Assembly: GCF_000737595.1 (NCBI RefSeq)
Contig: NZ_CP006271.1
Span: forward strand, 620,001 to 684,000
Direction: 5' to 3'
Source of the DNA: Synechococcus sp. KORDI-52
GTDB taxonomy: Bacteria; Cyanobacteriota; Cyanobacteriia; PCC-6307; Cyanobiaceae
DNA: 64,000 nt
The first letter of the stretch is position 1, and each line of letters opens with the position of its first letter. The translations under genes and the position numbers were made by a program. Shown here piece after piece: positions 1-9,234 of the stretch. The notes under the pieces are model-generated. The model was given only the letters and a program-made list of their open reading frames with translations. It was not told where the DNA came from and ran no database searches.

Positions 1-257
1 CTCCGGCCGCACCAGCCAACTGTGGTTGGTTTGAGGCATCAAAAGGAACCCGCGATACCGCACCGCGGTCTCCTGACCGTTCATGAATCCCATCGCTCAA
101 GGGATCGGTTGAAAGTGACCCCGCCATTTCAGGGCGCAGATTCTGGTCTCTCGCACTTGCACCGAATCTCTTCCGGATTGCTTTGTTTAGGTGATCAAAC
201 GGAGATCAGATTGCGAGATTGCAACGGCCCGCCAGCCGGCGCGTCGAGGCGGATGGT
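1..257. other. Left-edge stretch without a recognisable gene
   Basis: The stretch lies downstream of the leftward pirin gene. Open frames here on the plus strand are GC-driven shadows running into the antisense of pirin, and none resembles a known protein. I see no tRNA cloverleaf and no clear hairpin followed by a T-run. Confidence 0.4.
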
Positions 258-998
258 TCATGCCATCGCAAAGAGAAGCACGTCAGCCGTGTTGCTGAGA
301 ACGATCAGCTCCTGCTGTGTGGTTGCGTCGTGGTTCATGCCCAGTCCGTCGCCCCGCCGGAGCGGTCGCCTGGGCCTGCCGTTGCTGTGCAGGTTCAGCT
401 CGCCCTCAATCACCTGAATCCATCGCCACGGCTTATTCACTGTTGGCAGGGGCAGCTGCTGCCCTCGTTTCGGTTGAGCACGCCACAGGTGGATGGGACG
501 GGCGATGGCCATTGCCTCGCCGGGTCCATCTGGCGCAATCAGGGGTGTCCAGTGCTCACCGAGTGCGAATGACTTCTGTTCATAGGCGGGTTCGAGCCCT
601 CGTTGAGTCGGTTCCAGCCAGATCTGCAGCAATCGGCAGGGAGTGTTGCTTCGGTTGATCTCGCTGTGCAGGAGGCCGGTCCCTGCGCTCATGCACTGCA
701 CTTCGCCGGCACGCAGAACTTCGCTGTGTCCCATGGAGTCGGCATGGGTCAGCTCCCCGTCCACCATCACGGTGATGATTTCCATGTCGCGGTGGGGGTG
801 CATGCTGAAACCCTGGCCTGCAGCGATGGTGTCGTCGTTGATCACCCGCAGGGGGCCAAAGCCCATCCAGTTCGGATCCTGATGGCTGCCGAAGGAAAAG
901 CTGTGCCATGAGTCGAGCCAGTCCAGTTGGCTGTGAAAGCGCTCGTCAGCCAGGCGGATCACCGTTGCGGATGTGCTGTTCGATGGTGCTGCGCACAC
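258..998 (-). CDS. Pirin family protein
   Basis: Bicupin protein of 246 residues. The N-terminal cupin carries the pirin metal-site pattern: HPHRDMEIITVM near residue 67, then HADSMGH, then a Glu/His pair in GLLHSE. A second, weaker cupin fills the C-terminal half (GELNLHSNG). Pirins are Fe-binding cupins, and some have quercetin 2,3-dioxygenase activity. The physiological substrate in cyanobacteria is unknown. Length fits the family. The gene heads a leftward run of redox-related genes (FMN reductase, rubrerythrin and flv1 lie upstream on the same strand), which suggests an oxidative-stress role, but that is inference from position only. Confidence 0.88.
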   Translation of the reverse strand: MCAAPSNSTSATVIRLADERFHSQLDWLDSWHSFSFGSHQDPNWMGFGPLRVINDDTIAAGQGFSMHPHRDMEIITVMVDGELTHADSMGHSEVLRAGEVQCMSAGTGLLHSEINRSNTPCRLLQIWLEPTQRGLEPAYEQKSFALGEHWTPLIAPDGPGEAMAIARPIHLWRAQPKRGQQLPLPTVNKPWRWIQVIEGELNLHSNGRPRRPLRRGDGLGMNHDATTQQELIVLSNTADVLLFAMA

Positions 999-1030
999 GG
1001 TTCGTAGAGGCGTGATGGATGACGTTCGAC

Positions 1031-1546
1031 CTAGAGCTCCAGCGGTGACATCTGCAGAAGGCGCTGCACTAGGTCGCTGATGCTCTCGTCCTGCGGTGGT
1101 TTGGCATGGTTGCTCAAGAGCTGACGCCCCACCACCTGAGCCCCGAGGTGGGTGAGTTGGATGCGCAGTGACAGGAGCAGTTCCATGCCGCCACCGCCAG
1201 AGAAGGTGGCCATGGCAATCGGGCGACCATTGAAGAGGGACCGGAAGTCGTCTCCTGTGACGGAGAGCCAGGCAATGGCATTGGTAAGGGTCGGCGGAAT
1301 GGAGCCGTTGTATTCCGGCGCGCAGATCACCCAGCGCGGTGCTTGATGCAGCTTGTCGTGCAGGATCTCGAGGTCAGTGCCTGCCCCTACTGCCTTGACT
1401 CTCGGTGTGAAGAGAGGCAGGTCGATCTCTGTGAGATCGATCAGTTCGGCACTGGCGTTCTGAGCTGCTGCGGCCTGCACGAAGCGTTCTGCCAGTTTGA
1501 GGTTCTCGCCATTGCTCGCTGTCAGGACGACGAGATCAGAGGACAT
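1031..1546 (-). CDS. NADPH-dependent FMN reductase family protein
   Basis: Flavodoxin-like fold protein of about 171 residues. The N-terminus reads LVVLTASNGENLKLAERF, matching the phosphate-binding loop after strand 1. The second FMN contact is APEYNGSIPPTLTNAIAWLS, the hallmark PEYNxSxPxxLKNAIDWLS of the NADPH-dependent FMN reductase/azoreductase family. GGGGMELL follows near residue 130. The start is placed at the Met that begins the flavodoxin strand; the frame is open 13 codons further upstream (to 1585). It probably reduces free or bound FMN or quinones with NAD(P)H in the cytosol. It sits 32 nt upstream of the pirin gene on the same strand, so the two may be co-transcribed. Confidence 0.85.
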   Translation of the reverse strand: MSSDLVVLTASNGENLKLAERFVQAAAAQNASAELIDLTEIDLPLFTPRVKAVGAGTDLEILHDKLHQAPRWVICAPEYNGSIPPTLTNAIAWLSVTGDDFRSLFNGRPIAMATFSGGGGMELLLSLRIQLTHLGAQVVGRQLLSNHAKPPQDESISDLVQRLLQMSPLEL

Positions 1547-1672
1547 GGAGGGTTTGGCGTGTGTCTGAATCGTGTTGGTTCTCAACCGTTTTCACAACCA
1601 GGCCCGCCCCGCAGGGGGACATGGTGACGGACCTGGCTGTGACGTTGGGGCTCGTGTTGGTTGGGACGAGTC

Positions 1673-2386
1673 TCAGGCTGCTTTCAATTCCGCTTCGCAG
1701 TAAGGAATAAAACTGGTTTTGCGGGCACCGCAGATGGGGCACTGCCAATCGTCTGGAATCGCTTCAAAGGGGGTGCCGGCAGCGATGCCGGAATCCGGAT
1801 CCCCCTCGGCGGGGTCGTAGATCATCGAGCACACCTTGCAGATCCATTTGCCCGGGATCGGTTGATCGGCTTGGCCTGCGGTGCCCTTGCCTTGTAGGGC
1901 TTCGAGGGCAACGCCATAGGTTTTGGCGTGATGCTGCTCGATCGGGGTCAGAAGGCCGAAGTTCTTGGCGGCGGTGCGGAAGAGGCCCGCATGCTCCTTG
2001 GATTCGCTGCTTTGTTCGGCGAACTCCGCTTCGGCTCCGCTGTCCCGGTCCTGCCGGGCCTGGGCGGCGAACTCCGGATACATCGTTGTGTACTCGTAGG
2101 TTTCGCCTTCAATGGCAAGCTCCAGGCAGCGGCTCAGGATGGCCTGCTTTTCTTCTCCGCTGAGTTGATCAGGGTTGCTGATCATCAGCTCGGGGTGCAG
2201 CAGGCGGAAATGCGCAAAGGCGTGTTCCGTTTCCTGGGCTGCAGTATCACGAAACAACTTGGCCAGGTCTTTGTGGCCCAGTTGTTTGGCCACGTCCGCA
2301 AAGAACAGGTATTTGCGGTTGGCCATGCTTTCGCCACCGAATGCCGCTTCAAGGTTGGTGTGGGTGGATGGCTTGGAGAGGTCCAT
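1673..2386 (-). CDS. rbr: Rubrerythrin
   Basis: The 237-residue protein has an N-terminal ferritin-like four-helix domain with ExxH motifs ([10 protein letters not shown] near residue 51 and SKEHAGLF further on), which supply the diiron site. A C-terminal rubredoxin domain begins at [12 protein letters not shown] and ends at [13 protein letters not shown], giving two CxxC pairs for the Fe(Cys)4 centre. Rubrerythrins reduce hydrogen peroxide to water with electrons passed through the rubredoxin domain. The gene lies directly downstream of flv1 on the same strand, so both reduce oxygen species. A perfect 17-bp inverted repeat sits just upstream of its start and may separate or regulate the two genes. 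Confidence 0.93.
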   Translation of the reverse strand: MDLSKPSTHTNLEAAFGGESMANRKYLFFADVAKQLGHKDLAKLFRDTAAQETEHAFAHFRLLHPELMISNPDQLSGEEKQAILSRCLELAIEGETYEYTTMYPEFAAQARQDRDSGAEAEFAEQSSESKEHAGLFRTAAKNFGLLTPIEQHHAKTYGVALEALQGKGTAGQADQPIPGKWICKVCSMIYDPAEGDPDSGIAAGTPFEAIPDDWQCPICGARKTSFIPYCEAELKAA

Positions 2387-2413
2387 CAGTCAGATGAGCG
2401 ATCGTTCCACAAG

Positions 2414-2452
2414 CCTAGACCTAACTCATAACAGCTATGAGTTAGGTCTAGG
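2414..2452. repeat. Perfect 17-bp inverted repeat between flv1 and rbr
   Basis: Two 17-nt arms (2414-2430 and 2436-2452) are exact reverse complements around a 5-nt loop. The repeat starts 15 bp after the flv1 stop and ends 28 bp before the rbr start in the direction of transcription. As RNA it would fold into a very stable stem, but no U-run follows on either strand, so a classical intrinsic terminator is not certain. It could instead be an operator, an RNA-stability hairpin or a partial terminator that sets the flv1:rbr ratio. Confidence 0.75.
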
Positions 2453-2466
2453 TTCGGGTTGCCGGC

Positions 2467-4269
2467 TCAGTAGTTGGCGCCGCTGCGGCGTTGGTGCACT
2501 GCGGTACTGCCTTTTGGATCCAGCACCCCGCCGTGATCCACTTCCGCGTAGATCAGCCAGTGGTCGCCGCATTCCATCCGTTGGCTCACCTTGCCGTCCA
2601 GCCAGGCCAGGGCATCCGGCAGCAACGGCTGCTCAGCAGGGCTGGTCTCAAGCTCCAGGCCTGCAAAGCGGTCGGCTCCAGGTTCGAACGGTTGGAGGAA
2701 CTGCTTCATTGGGCCTGTTTCGCGTCCTTCGGCCAACACGTTCAAGGCGAAGCGATCGCCCTTGTGCAGTAGGGCTTCGACGGCGCGATCCTTGGCGACG
2801 GCCACAGTGATGCCGGGCGGATTGAAGCTGGCCTGACTCACCCAGCTGGCCACCATGGCGCCGCTCAGATTGGCTTTGCGTGTGGTGAGCACGCAGAGGG
2901 AGCCGATCACACGGCCCAACGCCAGCACCGCTGGATCGCTGCGGCTTTCGCTCAAGCCGCCAGCACTGCGCCGCAGGGCCCGTTTCTGGCTCTGCAGCAG
3001 CTGGCGGGCGAAACGGGTACCGGTTTCCTCCAGCTCCTTCACTCGGGCAACATCAGGACTGAACTTCACCCGGATCGGCTCGAAGCCGAAGCTGAAGCCG
3101 CCGTCCCGCAGTTTGGTTTCCAGAAGATCGACCGCTTCGCCACTCCATCCGAAGCTGCCGAACACCCCCACGGGCTTACTGCGATCCCCTTCCGCCAAAA
3201 GGGTGCCCAGGGCCGACACGATCGGTGTGGGGGCATGGCCCCCCAGGGTTGGTGAGCCAATCAACACGGCATCGGCACGCTGGATCGTGCTCACCAATTC
3301 ATCGGCGGGGGTGAATTCGCAGTTCAGGCTGCTCACCCGGATGCCCGTACGGCTGACGCCGCGGGCCAGGGCATCGGCAATGGCCGCGGTGTTGCCGTAG
3401 GCGCTGGCGAACAGCAGGGCCACCGTCAGGCTGGCGTTTTGCTGGCCTTCGCCCCAGCGCCGGTAGTCATTCAGCAGGCTGCGCCAACTGGCTTCGATGG
3501 CCGGGCCATGGCCTGGTGCGATGGTGCGGATGTCGAGCTCTTCGAGCCGTTCCACCAGGGCATCCACCTGGCTGGCCATGGGGGCCATCAGGCAGTCATA
3601 GAAGTGACGTCGTTCTTCTTCGGTGCTGCTGCGGTTGCTTTCGGCCCAGCTTTCGGTGCAGAGATGGGCGCTGAAGAATTTGTCGCTCATCAGCAGGCCG
3701 AGGCTTTCTTCGAACGCCAACAACCCGCCCGGCCAGCGGGGGGTTGGGGCCGGCAGAAGCACCAAGCTGCGCTGATGGCTGAGCGGCAGCGTTTGCTCCT
3801 GGCGGATCACCCGCAGCGGCGGCAGCTCGGGCAGTGGTGGTTGCTCAGTGGCCTCGCCGGGAGGGGCCGGTTTGCGTTGGTTCCATAGCTCTTCGATCAG
3901 CTTCGCGCCGGGGTTGGAGACGATCAGTTCCAAGCCGGCATAAGCTTCAGCCAGATTCCGCAGCAGGGCAACCCGGTTTGGGTTGACGTGGCCCACGACC
4001 ACCAGCAGCGATGCGTCGCTGCTCGGCAGGGCTTCGGCAAGCACCGGCAGAAAGGCCGCGTTGTAGGCCACCCCTGGAGGGTGGACCAGCACAGCAGGGG
4101 CACCGTCACCGGCTTCGAACAACACACTGTTGGCGGTGCTGCCCCGCTCCAGGGCGTACTCCAGTTCGAAGCGGTGACGTTGGGGGCTCAGACCGCGGAG
4201 GCCAACGACACCATCGTCGATCGGCAGCTGGATCGTGCGACGCGTGGTTGCGGTGCTGGTCACGCTCAT
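2467..4269 (-). CDS. flv1: Diflavin flavodiiron protein Flv1 type
   Basis: Protein of 600 residues with the cyanobacterial three-domain order: metallo-beta-lactamase-like domain (about 1-260), flavodoxin domain (about 265-410, LLFASAYGNTAAIADALARG and IGSPTLGG), and C-terminal flavin reductase domain (about 430-600, GAMVASWVSQASFNPPGITVAVAKDR). Where canonical proteins have the diiron motif HxExDH this one has HVNPNR at residues 94-99, so three iron ligands are replaced. That is the known signature of Flv1, which works as a partner of Flv3 in light-dependent reduction of O2 to water (Mehler-like reaction) on the acceptor side of photosystem I. Its partner is encoded 1.8 kb further on, on the same strand. 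Confidence 0.9.
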   Translation of the reverse strand: MSVTSTATTRRTIQLPIDDGVVGLRGLSPQRHRFELEYALERGSTANSVLFEAGDGAPAVLVHPPGVAYNAAFLPVLAEALPSSDASLLVVVGHVNPNRVALLRNLAEAYAGLELIVSNPGAKLIEELWNQRKPAPPGEATEQPPLPELPPLRVIRQEQTLPLSHQRSLVLLPAPTPRWPGGLLAFEESLGLLMSDKFFSAHLCTESWAESNRSSTEEERRHFYDCLMAPMASQVDALVERLEELDIRTIAPGHGPAIEASWRSLLNDYRRWGEGQQNASLTVALLFASAYGNTAAIADALARGVSRTGIRVSSLNCEFTPADELVSTIQRADAVLIGSPTLGGHAPTPIVSALGTLLAEGDRSKPVGVFGSFGWSGEAVDLLETKLRDGGFSFGFEPIRVKFSPDVARVKELEETGTRFARQLLQSQKRALRRSAGGLSESRSDPAVLALGRVIGSLCVLTTRKANLSGAMVASWVSQASFNPPGITVAVAKDRAVEALLHKGDRFALNVLAEGRETGPMKQFLQPFEPGADRFAGLELETSPAEQPLLPDALAWLDGKVSQRMECGDHWLIYAEVDHGGVLDPKGSTAVHQRRSGANY

Positions 4270-4319
4270 CTTCGAAGCCAGTTGAATGTAGGCGTGTCGT
4301 TGATGGGAGCAGCAGGCCG

Positions 4320-5423
4320 GTGGCCCAGAGCGTTGTTCTTCTCTCCTCCCAGCTGATTACCACCCTCTCGGCTCTGGCCTATCTGCGCTGGAGAGGCCTC
4401 AGGGGGACTCGGCTGGAGGTCGTCTCGCTCTACCGCGACGACCTCAGTCATTCGACCCGGGCCTTTCAGCCGCTGTTGCGGGATCTTGCGGCCCAGGATG
4501 GGCATCAGTGCCAGTTCATCGCTGGGGACAGCGTGATGATCGAGCCTGAGCTGAGAGCCTGCAGCCTGTTGCTGCTGCCCCGCTTGGACGATCGCGAAGG
4601 CCAGCAGATGTTCCGTGCTTACAAGGCTTCAGAGGTGGTGGAGCTGGGGGAATCCATTGGAGTGGAGACGCTCTTGTATTCACGGGGCGGCCGTCGGGAA
4701 CGCCAACGGGTCCTGCAGAGATTGCGCCGTTCTGGTGGCCGAACTGCGGTTCGAGAGGAACCCCTGATTCCTCTGAATCACCCCGTTGACGCAGAACGCT
4801 TGCGTTGTCTGCTCGACTTGGGTGCTGCCTGTCGTGCGGCCATGGCTGAGGTCGCGTTTGCGTCCACCAACCGCGGCTCTGCAACGCGGGTGATGCTCTG
4901 TTTGCCTTACCTCAAGTTGCGGACATGGCGCTTTCGCTGGCGCCTGGGGGGGCGATCGCTGGGCTGGCGGCAGGCACCGATGATCGAGAACCGTTCCTAC
5001 GTCAGGCGTGCCGTTCGTTCCGCGTGGTGCCACCTGCCGGCTGAAACGACGTTGGCGGTGCAGGCCCACCCCAAGAACGAAGCGCACCATGATTTGATCG
5101 AGAAGTTGTTGCGTCCGCTTCAGCCAGGGAGACTCTTGGAGCTGCTCCCCTCCGATGCCCCTCTGGAGGTGAGGCTGTCGAGCGGGTTGTCTCTTGAAGG
5201 GAGTGGACGTTGGCGTGTCTTGGGTTTCGGTACCAACCTCTTGGCTGCGGCGGTGTTTCTGGCGCCCCAACACCATGGTGTTGGTCTATGTCAGCCGGCT
5301 GAGGAGTGTTGGTGGCGGCGCTGCTTGGATCAGTGGCTCAACCACCGTGAATGGCATAGGCGTCAGCACGTGCGTGCCGTACTCTCCAACCTGCTGGATG
5401 CATTGGATCAGCTGCAGGTTTAG
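4320..5423 (+). CDS. Conserved hypothetical, possible polysialyltransferase/GT52-like glycosyltransferase
   Basis: Protein of about 367 residues. I do not recognise it firmly. The N-terminal strand-turn (VVLLSSQLITTLSAL) followed by a second Rossmann-like half resembles GT-B glycosyltransferases. AYKASEVVELGESIGVET followed much later by AVQAHPKNEAHHDLI recalls the EGxGxY and KxHP elements of bacterial polysialyltransferase-type enzymes. GTG at 4320 is chosen because a GGAG lies about 12 nt upstream and the open frame before it runs antisense into flv1. The gene diverges from flv1 with about 50 bp between them and separates flv1 from flv3. A cell-surface glycan role is inference only. Confidence 0.55.
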   Translation: MAQSVVLLSSQLITTLSALAYLRWRGLRGTRLEVVSLYRDDLSHSTRAFQPLLRDLAAQDGHQCQFIAGDSVMIEPELRACSLLLLPRLDDREGQQMFRAYKASEVVELGESIGVETLLYSRGGRRERQRVLQRLRRSGGRTAVREEPLIPLNHPVDAERLRCLLDLGAACRAAMAEVAFASTNRGSATRVMLCLPYLKLRTWRFRWRLGGRSLGWRQAPMIENRSYVRRAVRSAWCHLPAETTLAVQAHPKNEAHHDLIEKLLRPLQPGRLLELLPSDAPLEVRLSSGLSLEGSGRWRVLGFGTNLLAAAVFLAPQHHGVGLCQPAEECWWRRCLDQWLNHREWHRRQHVRAVLSNLLDALDQLQV

Positions 5424-5508
5424 TGGTGCGTCTCCACGCTGCAATCGGTTACATGCAGGTGAGGGATGCTGTATGGATTCTTAGCTTTTGAATCAACGTT
5501 TCAACGCG

Positions 5509-5886
5509 ATGTTTGCTGGTTTTGCTCCAAGGATTCGTCGCATTGTCTTGCTTGCTTCAGTTGTGCTTTTGATCGGTGCATGTGGTGGGATCTTTCCAGG
5601 CTCGATATTTCATGCAGATGGCAAGCTCTCCACAGATGAGTTGAACTATTTCTTGTCAGAGATGAGAGAAACGACGGGCATCGGTGCGAGGCTTGATCGA
5701 TGCATCAAAACAGAAGCTGCTCGACGCGCAGAGATTGCCGGTGATCCGCAGGCGATTGATCCCAAATCACTGAACATTCCAAAGGACAACTGGTTGCTTT
5801 TGGATAAGTCGAATAAACGACTGATTTTGGCCCAGCTGATCGTGACGCAGTCCAGTGTGTTCTGCACGATGGGGCGTGAGATGTAA
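5509..5886 (+). CDS. Small predicted lipoprotein, unknown function
   Basis: About 125 residues. A basic N-terminus (RIRR), a hydrophobic stretch and the lipobox LIGAC near residue 25 predict a signal peptidase II-processed lipoprotein. The mature part contains two Cys (DRCIKTE and SVFCTMG) and no known domain. ATG at 5509 is preferred over an in-frame TTG at 5488 because it gives a normal-length signal peptide. Composition is less GC-rich than the neighbours. It lies 85 bp after the preceding gene on the same strand, inserted between flv1 and flv3. Confidence 0.6.
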   Translation: MFAGFAPRIRRIVLLASVVLLIGACGGIFPGSIFHADGKLSTDELNYFLSEMRETTGIGARLDRCIKTEAARRAEIAGDPQAIDPKSLNIPKDNWLLLDKSNKRLILAQLIVTQSSVFCTMGREM

Positions 5887-6033
5887 GCACCGAGTGGTAA
5901 GACACGCTGGGGGCAGGTCCTGGGATTGAAAAGTGAACGAGCGCGAAATTTTTAAGGATGATGCTGTTTTGAGCCAGGACATCCTCCGACTTTTTCAAGC
6001 GTTTGCTTGAGGAGATTGTGTTTCAGCTGGGAA

Positions 6034-7806
6034 TCAGTAGTGATTTCCTACCTTGCGGTGGTGCACCGCGGTGCTGGCCTCGGCATCGGCCACGTTGCCC
6101 TGCTCCACCACGGCATAGATGATCCAGTGGTCGGGGCCTTCCATCCGTTGCTCCACCCGGCAGCCCAGAAAGGCCAGGGCATCGGCGAGTACCGGGCCGC
6201 CATCGGCGGTTCCCTCCAGCACGTTCACTCCGGCGAAACGATCGGCACCGGGGGGGAAGCGCTTCAGGAAATGGCGCATCAGCTGTTGGTGGTTGTCCTG
6301 CCGTAGAACGTTCAGCACGAAGCGGTCGCCCACCTGCATCAGGGCTTCAATGGCGCGGTCCTTGGCGACGGCGATGGTGAGGCCCGGTGGGGTGAAGCTG
6401 GCCTGACTCACCCAGCTGGCCACCATGGCGCTGCGGCGTTGCGATTCGCCCTCTCCCTGGCTGGCGGTCACCACATAAAGGCCTCCGCTGATGCGACCCA
6501 GGGCTTTGTCGAGGTCGCCATCGAGGCTCTTCATTGCTGCGATCGCCTTTTCCTTGGTGAGCAGTTGACCAAGGTCCGTGCCCGACTCCTCACAGCGTTG
6601 GTAGTCGCTTCCTTGGGGCAGTTGCTTGATCCGCAAGGGGCTGAAGGCCTGTTTCTGGCCCTGACTGCTCAGTTGATCGGCAACGGCATCGATCGGTTCA
6701 TCGTTCCCGCTAAAAGCGTCATAGACCCCTACGAGTTGCTTTGGATGGAGGGCTGCCAACAGGGTGCCGATTGAGGCCTGCAGATCCGGTTCCGGATCCG
6801 ACGGCCAGGTCGGCACCACAACAGCCTTGGCGTCGCCGATCAGGGCGGTGAGCTCCTGGGGGTCGGTGGCCCGTAGGTCCACCAGTTGCACCTGGGCCTC
6901 CGCTTTGCCGATGCCGTGGGCAATGGCCTGGCTGATCCGATCGGAGAAGCCGTACTGACTCAGGTAGCAGACGGCTGCATAACTTTCCCCCTTGCTGCGC
7001 TGGCCGCTCCACTCGCGGTAATCGCTGATCCAGTGACTGAGGTGATGGCGCAGCAGGGGGCCGTGGCCTACGGCGATGGTGGTGATCTCCGGCAGGCCAT
7101 CCATCCGCTTGAGAGCCTGCAGCACGCTGCGGGCGTTGGGGCCCATGAGGCAGTCGTAGTAGAAGCGAAAATCGGGAGCGATCGCCCCAGGGTCGGCGTC
7201 GAAGACGTCGTCGGAGCAATAGTGCAGGCCGAAGGCGTCGCAGGTGTAGAGGATGCCTGTGCCGTGATCGAAGGAAAAGATCGTGTCAGGCCAGTGCAGG
7301 TTTGGAGCACTGAGGAATTCGAAGCGGTGCTGGATGCCGCTGTCAGGATTGGTGCCGAGATCCAGTTCCTCTCCGGATTTCACAGCACGGGATTTAAAGG
7401 GCCGATGCACCTGGTCCTGCAGGAACTGCAGTGCCACCTTCGAGCCCACGATCTCGATCTCGGGATTGAGATCGATCAGGTCACCGATCAGACCGGAGTG
7501 GTCGGGTTCGGTGTGGCTCACGATCAAGACATCGATCGCGCTTGGATCGATCTGCTCCTTGAGCAGTGGGATCCACGTGTCACGGAATTTCGCGTGGCTG
7601 GTGTCGATCAGGGCGGTGCGCTCCCCTTGCACCAGAAAGGCGTTGTAAGTGGTGCCGTTGCGCAGGCCGAACTCAATGTCAAAGCGGCTGCGATCCCAGT
7701 CGAGCGAGCGAATCGTTGTCGTGTCGGCCGAGATGGTCCTGCATTGCAAGGAGAGCCGAGGTGCCACAGCGGAAGGGTCTGTGCTGTTCAGACTTGCCGT
7801 GACCAT
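6034..7806 (-). CDS. flv3: Diflavin flavodiiron protein Flv3 type
   Basis: Protein of 590 residues with metallo-beta-lactamase, flavodoxin (YLSQYGFSDRISQAIAHG) and flavin reductase domains in the order of cyanobacterial class C flavodiiron proteins. The diiron ligands are intact: H98-x-E100-x-D102-H103 in VSHTEPDHSG, the later Asp in LYTCDAFG and the His in AVGHGP. This identifies it as the Flv3-type partner of the ligand-poor Flv1 encoded nearby. Flv1 and Flv3 together move electrons from the photosystem I acceptor side to O2 without releasing peroxide, protecting cells in fluctuating light. It is transcribed in the same direction as flv1, but the pair is split by two genes on the opposite strand. 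Confidence 0.93.
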   Translation of the reverse strand: MVTASLNSTDPSAVAPRLSLQCRTISADTTTIRSLDWDRSRFDIEFGLRNGTTYNAFLVQGERTALIDTSHAKFRDTWIPLLKEQIDPSAIDVLIVSHTEPDHSGLIGDLIDLNPEIEIVGSKVALQFLQDQVHRPFKSRAVKSGEELDLGTNPDSGIQHRFEFLSAPNLHWPDTIFSFDHGTGILYTCDAFGLHYCSDDVFDADPGAIAPDFRFYYDCLMGPNARSVLQALKRMDGLPEITTIAVGHGPLLRHHLSHWISDYREWSGQRSKGESYAAVCYLSQYGFSDRISQAIAHGIGKAEAQVQLVDLRATDPQELTALIGDAKAVVVPTWPSDPEPDLQASIGTLLAALHPKQLVGVYDAFSGNDEPIDAVADQLSSQGQKQAFSPLRIKQLPQGSDYQRCEESGTDLGQLLTKEKAIAAMKSLDGDLDKALGRISGGLYVVTASQGEGESQRRSAMVASWVSQASFTPPGLTIAVAKDRAIEALMQVGDRFVLNVLRQDNHQQLMRHFLKRFPPGADRFAGVNVLEGTADGGPVLADALAFLGCRVEQRMEGPDHWIIYAVVEQGNVADAEASTAVHHRKVGNHY

Positions 7807-7842
7807 GACAGAACGCTTGTTGATTGAACTCTACGAAGGTTG

Positions 7843-9234
7843 TTAAGTGATTGGCCCGGGGGTCACTCCCGCTGCGAGGCGTGGCAGCCACTCCACCAGT
7901 CCCGGTACGGCGATGATGAGAGCCAGTACGGCCACTTGGAGGCCGACAAACGGCAGGGCTCCCCTGTAGATATCTCGAGTGCTCACCTCCTCGGGGGCTA
8001 CACCACGCAGATAAAACAGGGCGAAGCCGAAAGGAGGTGTCAGGAAGGACGTCTGCAGGTTGGCTCCGATGATGACGCCGAACCACACCATCGCCTCAGG
8101 GCCCAACAGTTGACGGGCTGCGGGCAATAACAGGGGCACCGCAATAAAAGCGATTTCGAAGAAATCGATGAAAAAGCCCAGCAGAAAAATAATCAACATG
8201 CTGAACACCAAAAAGCCCACCCTGCCTCCCGGCAGGTTGAGGAGCAGTTCGGAAATCAGTTGATCGCCTCCCACGCCCCTGAAGATCAGGCTGAAGGTGG
8301 TGGAGCCCATCAGGATCGCCATCACCATTGCAGTTGTGCGCATGGTGCTCTCGCACACCGCAGAGAGTTGGCTGCGGCTGAAGCCACCGTTGATGGCAGC
8401 CAGAACCATGGAGCCAACGGCACCGATCACACCGGCTTCGGTGGGTGTAGCGATCCCGAAGAAAATGCTGCCCAGGACCGCCACGATCAGTGCGAGCGGT
8501 GGAAGCACTGAACGGATCAGCTGCAGCGGGTTGCCCGTTTTGGTGACTTCAGTCTCAAGTAATGGTGCCAGCTGTGGTTTGAGTGCACTGATCACCAGGA
8601 CGTAAATGGCGAACACAGCCGACATCAGCAGCCCTGGGAGGAGGGCTCCGATGAACAGATCTCCAACGGAGATACCCAGCTGATCCCCCAGCACCACCAG
8701 AACGATGCTGGGGGGAATGATCTGCCCGAGGGTGCCGGAGGCCACGATGACGCCTGTGGCGAGGCTTTTGTCGTAGCCCGCCCGCAGCATGGCCGGCAGG
8801 GAGATGAGCCCCATCGTGGTGACGGTTGCCGCTACCACGCCCGTTGTGGCGGCGAGCATGGATCCCACGATCACGACCGCCAGTGCCAGGCCGCCGCGCA
8901 GGCGGCCCAGCAGCTGACCCATGGTTTCCAGCAGACGTTCAGCAATGCCCGAACGTTCGAGCATGGCGCCCATGAACACAAAGGCAGGAATGGCCAACAG
9001 GGTGAAGTTGGCCATGATCCCCAGGATGCGTTGGGGCAGGGCGGCGACGAACTGAGGCTCGATTTCACCGCTGAACATGCCCAGCAGGGCAAAAATCACG
9101 CCCACGCCGCCGAGGCAGAAGGCCACCGGGAATCCGCTGAGCAGAGCGAAGACCAGCGCCAGGAACATGCCTGGAGCGAGTACAGCTGAGGGGTCGAAGC
9201 TGATCACCCAGCCGAGGGCTTCAATTTCAATCAC
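7843..9234 (-). CDS. dctM: TRAP transporter large permease (DctM family)
   Basis: Integral membrane protein of 463 residues, hydrophobic throughout, with about 12 membrane segments. Family signatures include FLALVFALLSGFPVAFCLGG at the N-terminus, GSMLAATTGVVAATVTTMGL, ASGTLGQIIPPSIVLVVLGD and the C-terminal LTPPFGFALFYLRGV. DctM is the ion-coupled translocation subunit of tripartite ATP-independent periplasmic transporters. It overlaps the upstream small-permease gene by 4 nt (ATGA), and that gene overlaps the binding-protein gene by 4 nt, so the three are one operon. Cyanobacterial relatives include the Synechocystis Gtr glutamate uptake system. Confidence 0.94.
   Translation of the reverse strand: MIEIEALGWVISFDPSAVLAPGMFLALVFALLSGFPVAFCLGGVGVIFALLGMFSGEIEPQFVAALPQRILGIMANFTLLAIPAFVFMGAMLERSGIAERLLETMGQLLGRLRGGLALAVVIVGSMLAATTGVVAATVTTMGLISLPAMLRAGYDKSLATGVIVASGTLGQIIPPSIVLVVLGDQLGISVGDLFIGALLPGLLMSAVFAIYVLVISALKPQLAPLLETEVTKTGNPLQLIRSVLPPLALIVAVLGSIFFGIATPTEAGVIGAVGSMVLAAINGGFSRSQLSAVCESTMRTTAMVMAILMGSTTFSLIFRGVGGDQLISELLLNLPGGRVGFLVFSMLIIFLLGFFIDFFEIAFIAVPLLLPAARQLLGPEAMVWFGVIIGANLQTSFLTPPFGFALFYLRGVAPEEVSTRDIYRGALPFVGLQVAVLALIIAVPGLVEWLPRLAAGVTPGPIT

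Noticed and set aside
22..417. Open frame on the plus strand at the left edge
   Set aside because: Amino-acid content is Arg/Ser/Pro-rich as expected of GC-driven shadow frames, and it overlaps pirin antisense.
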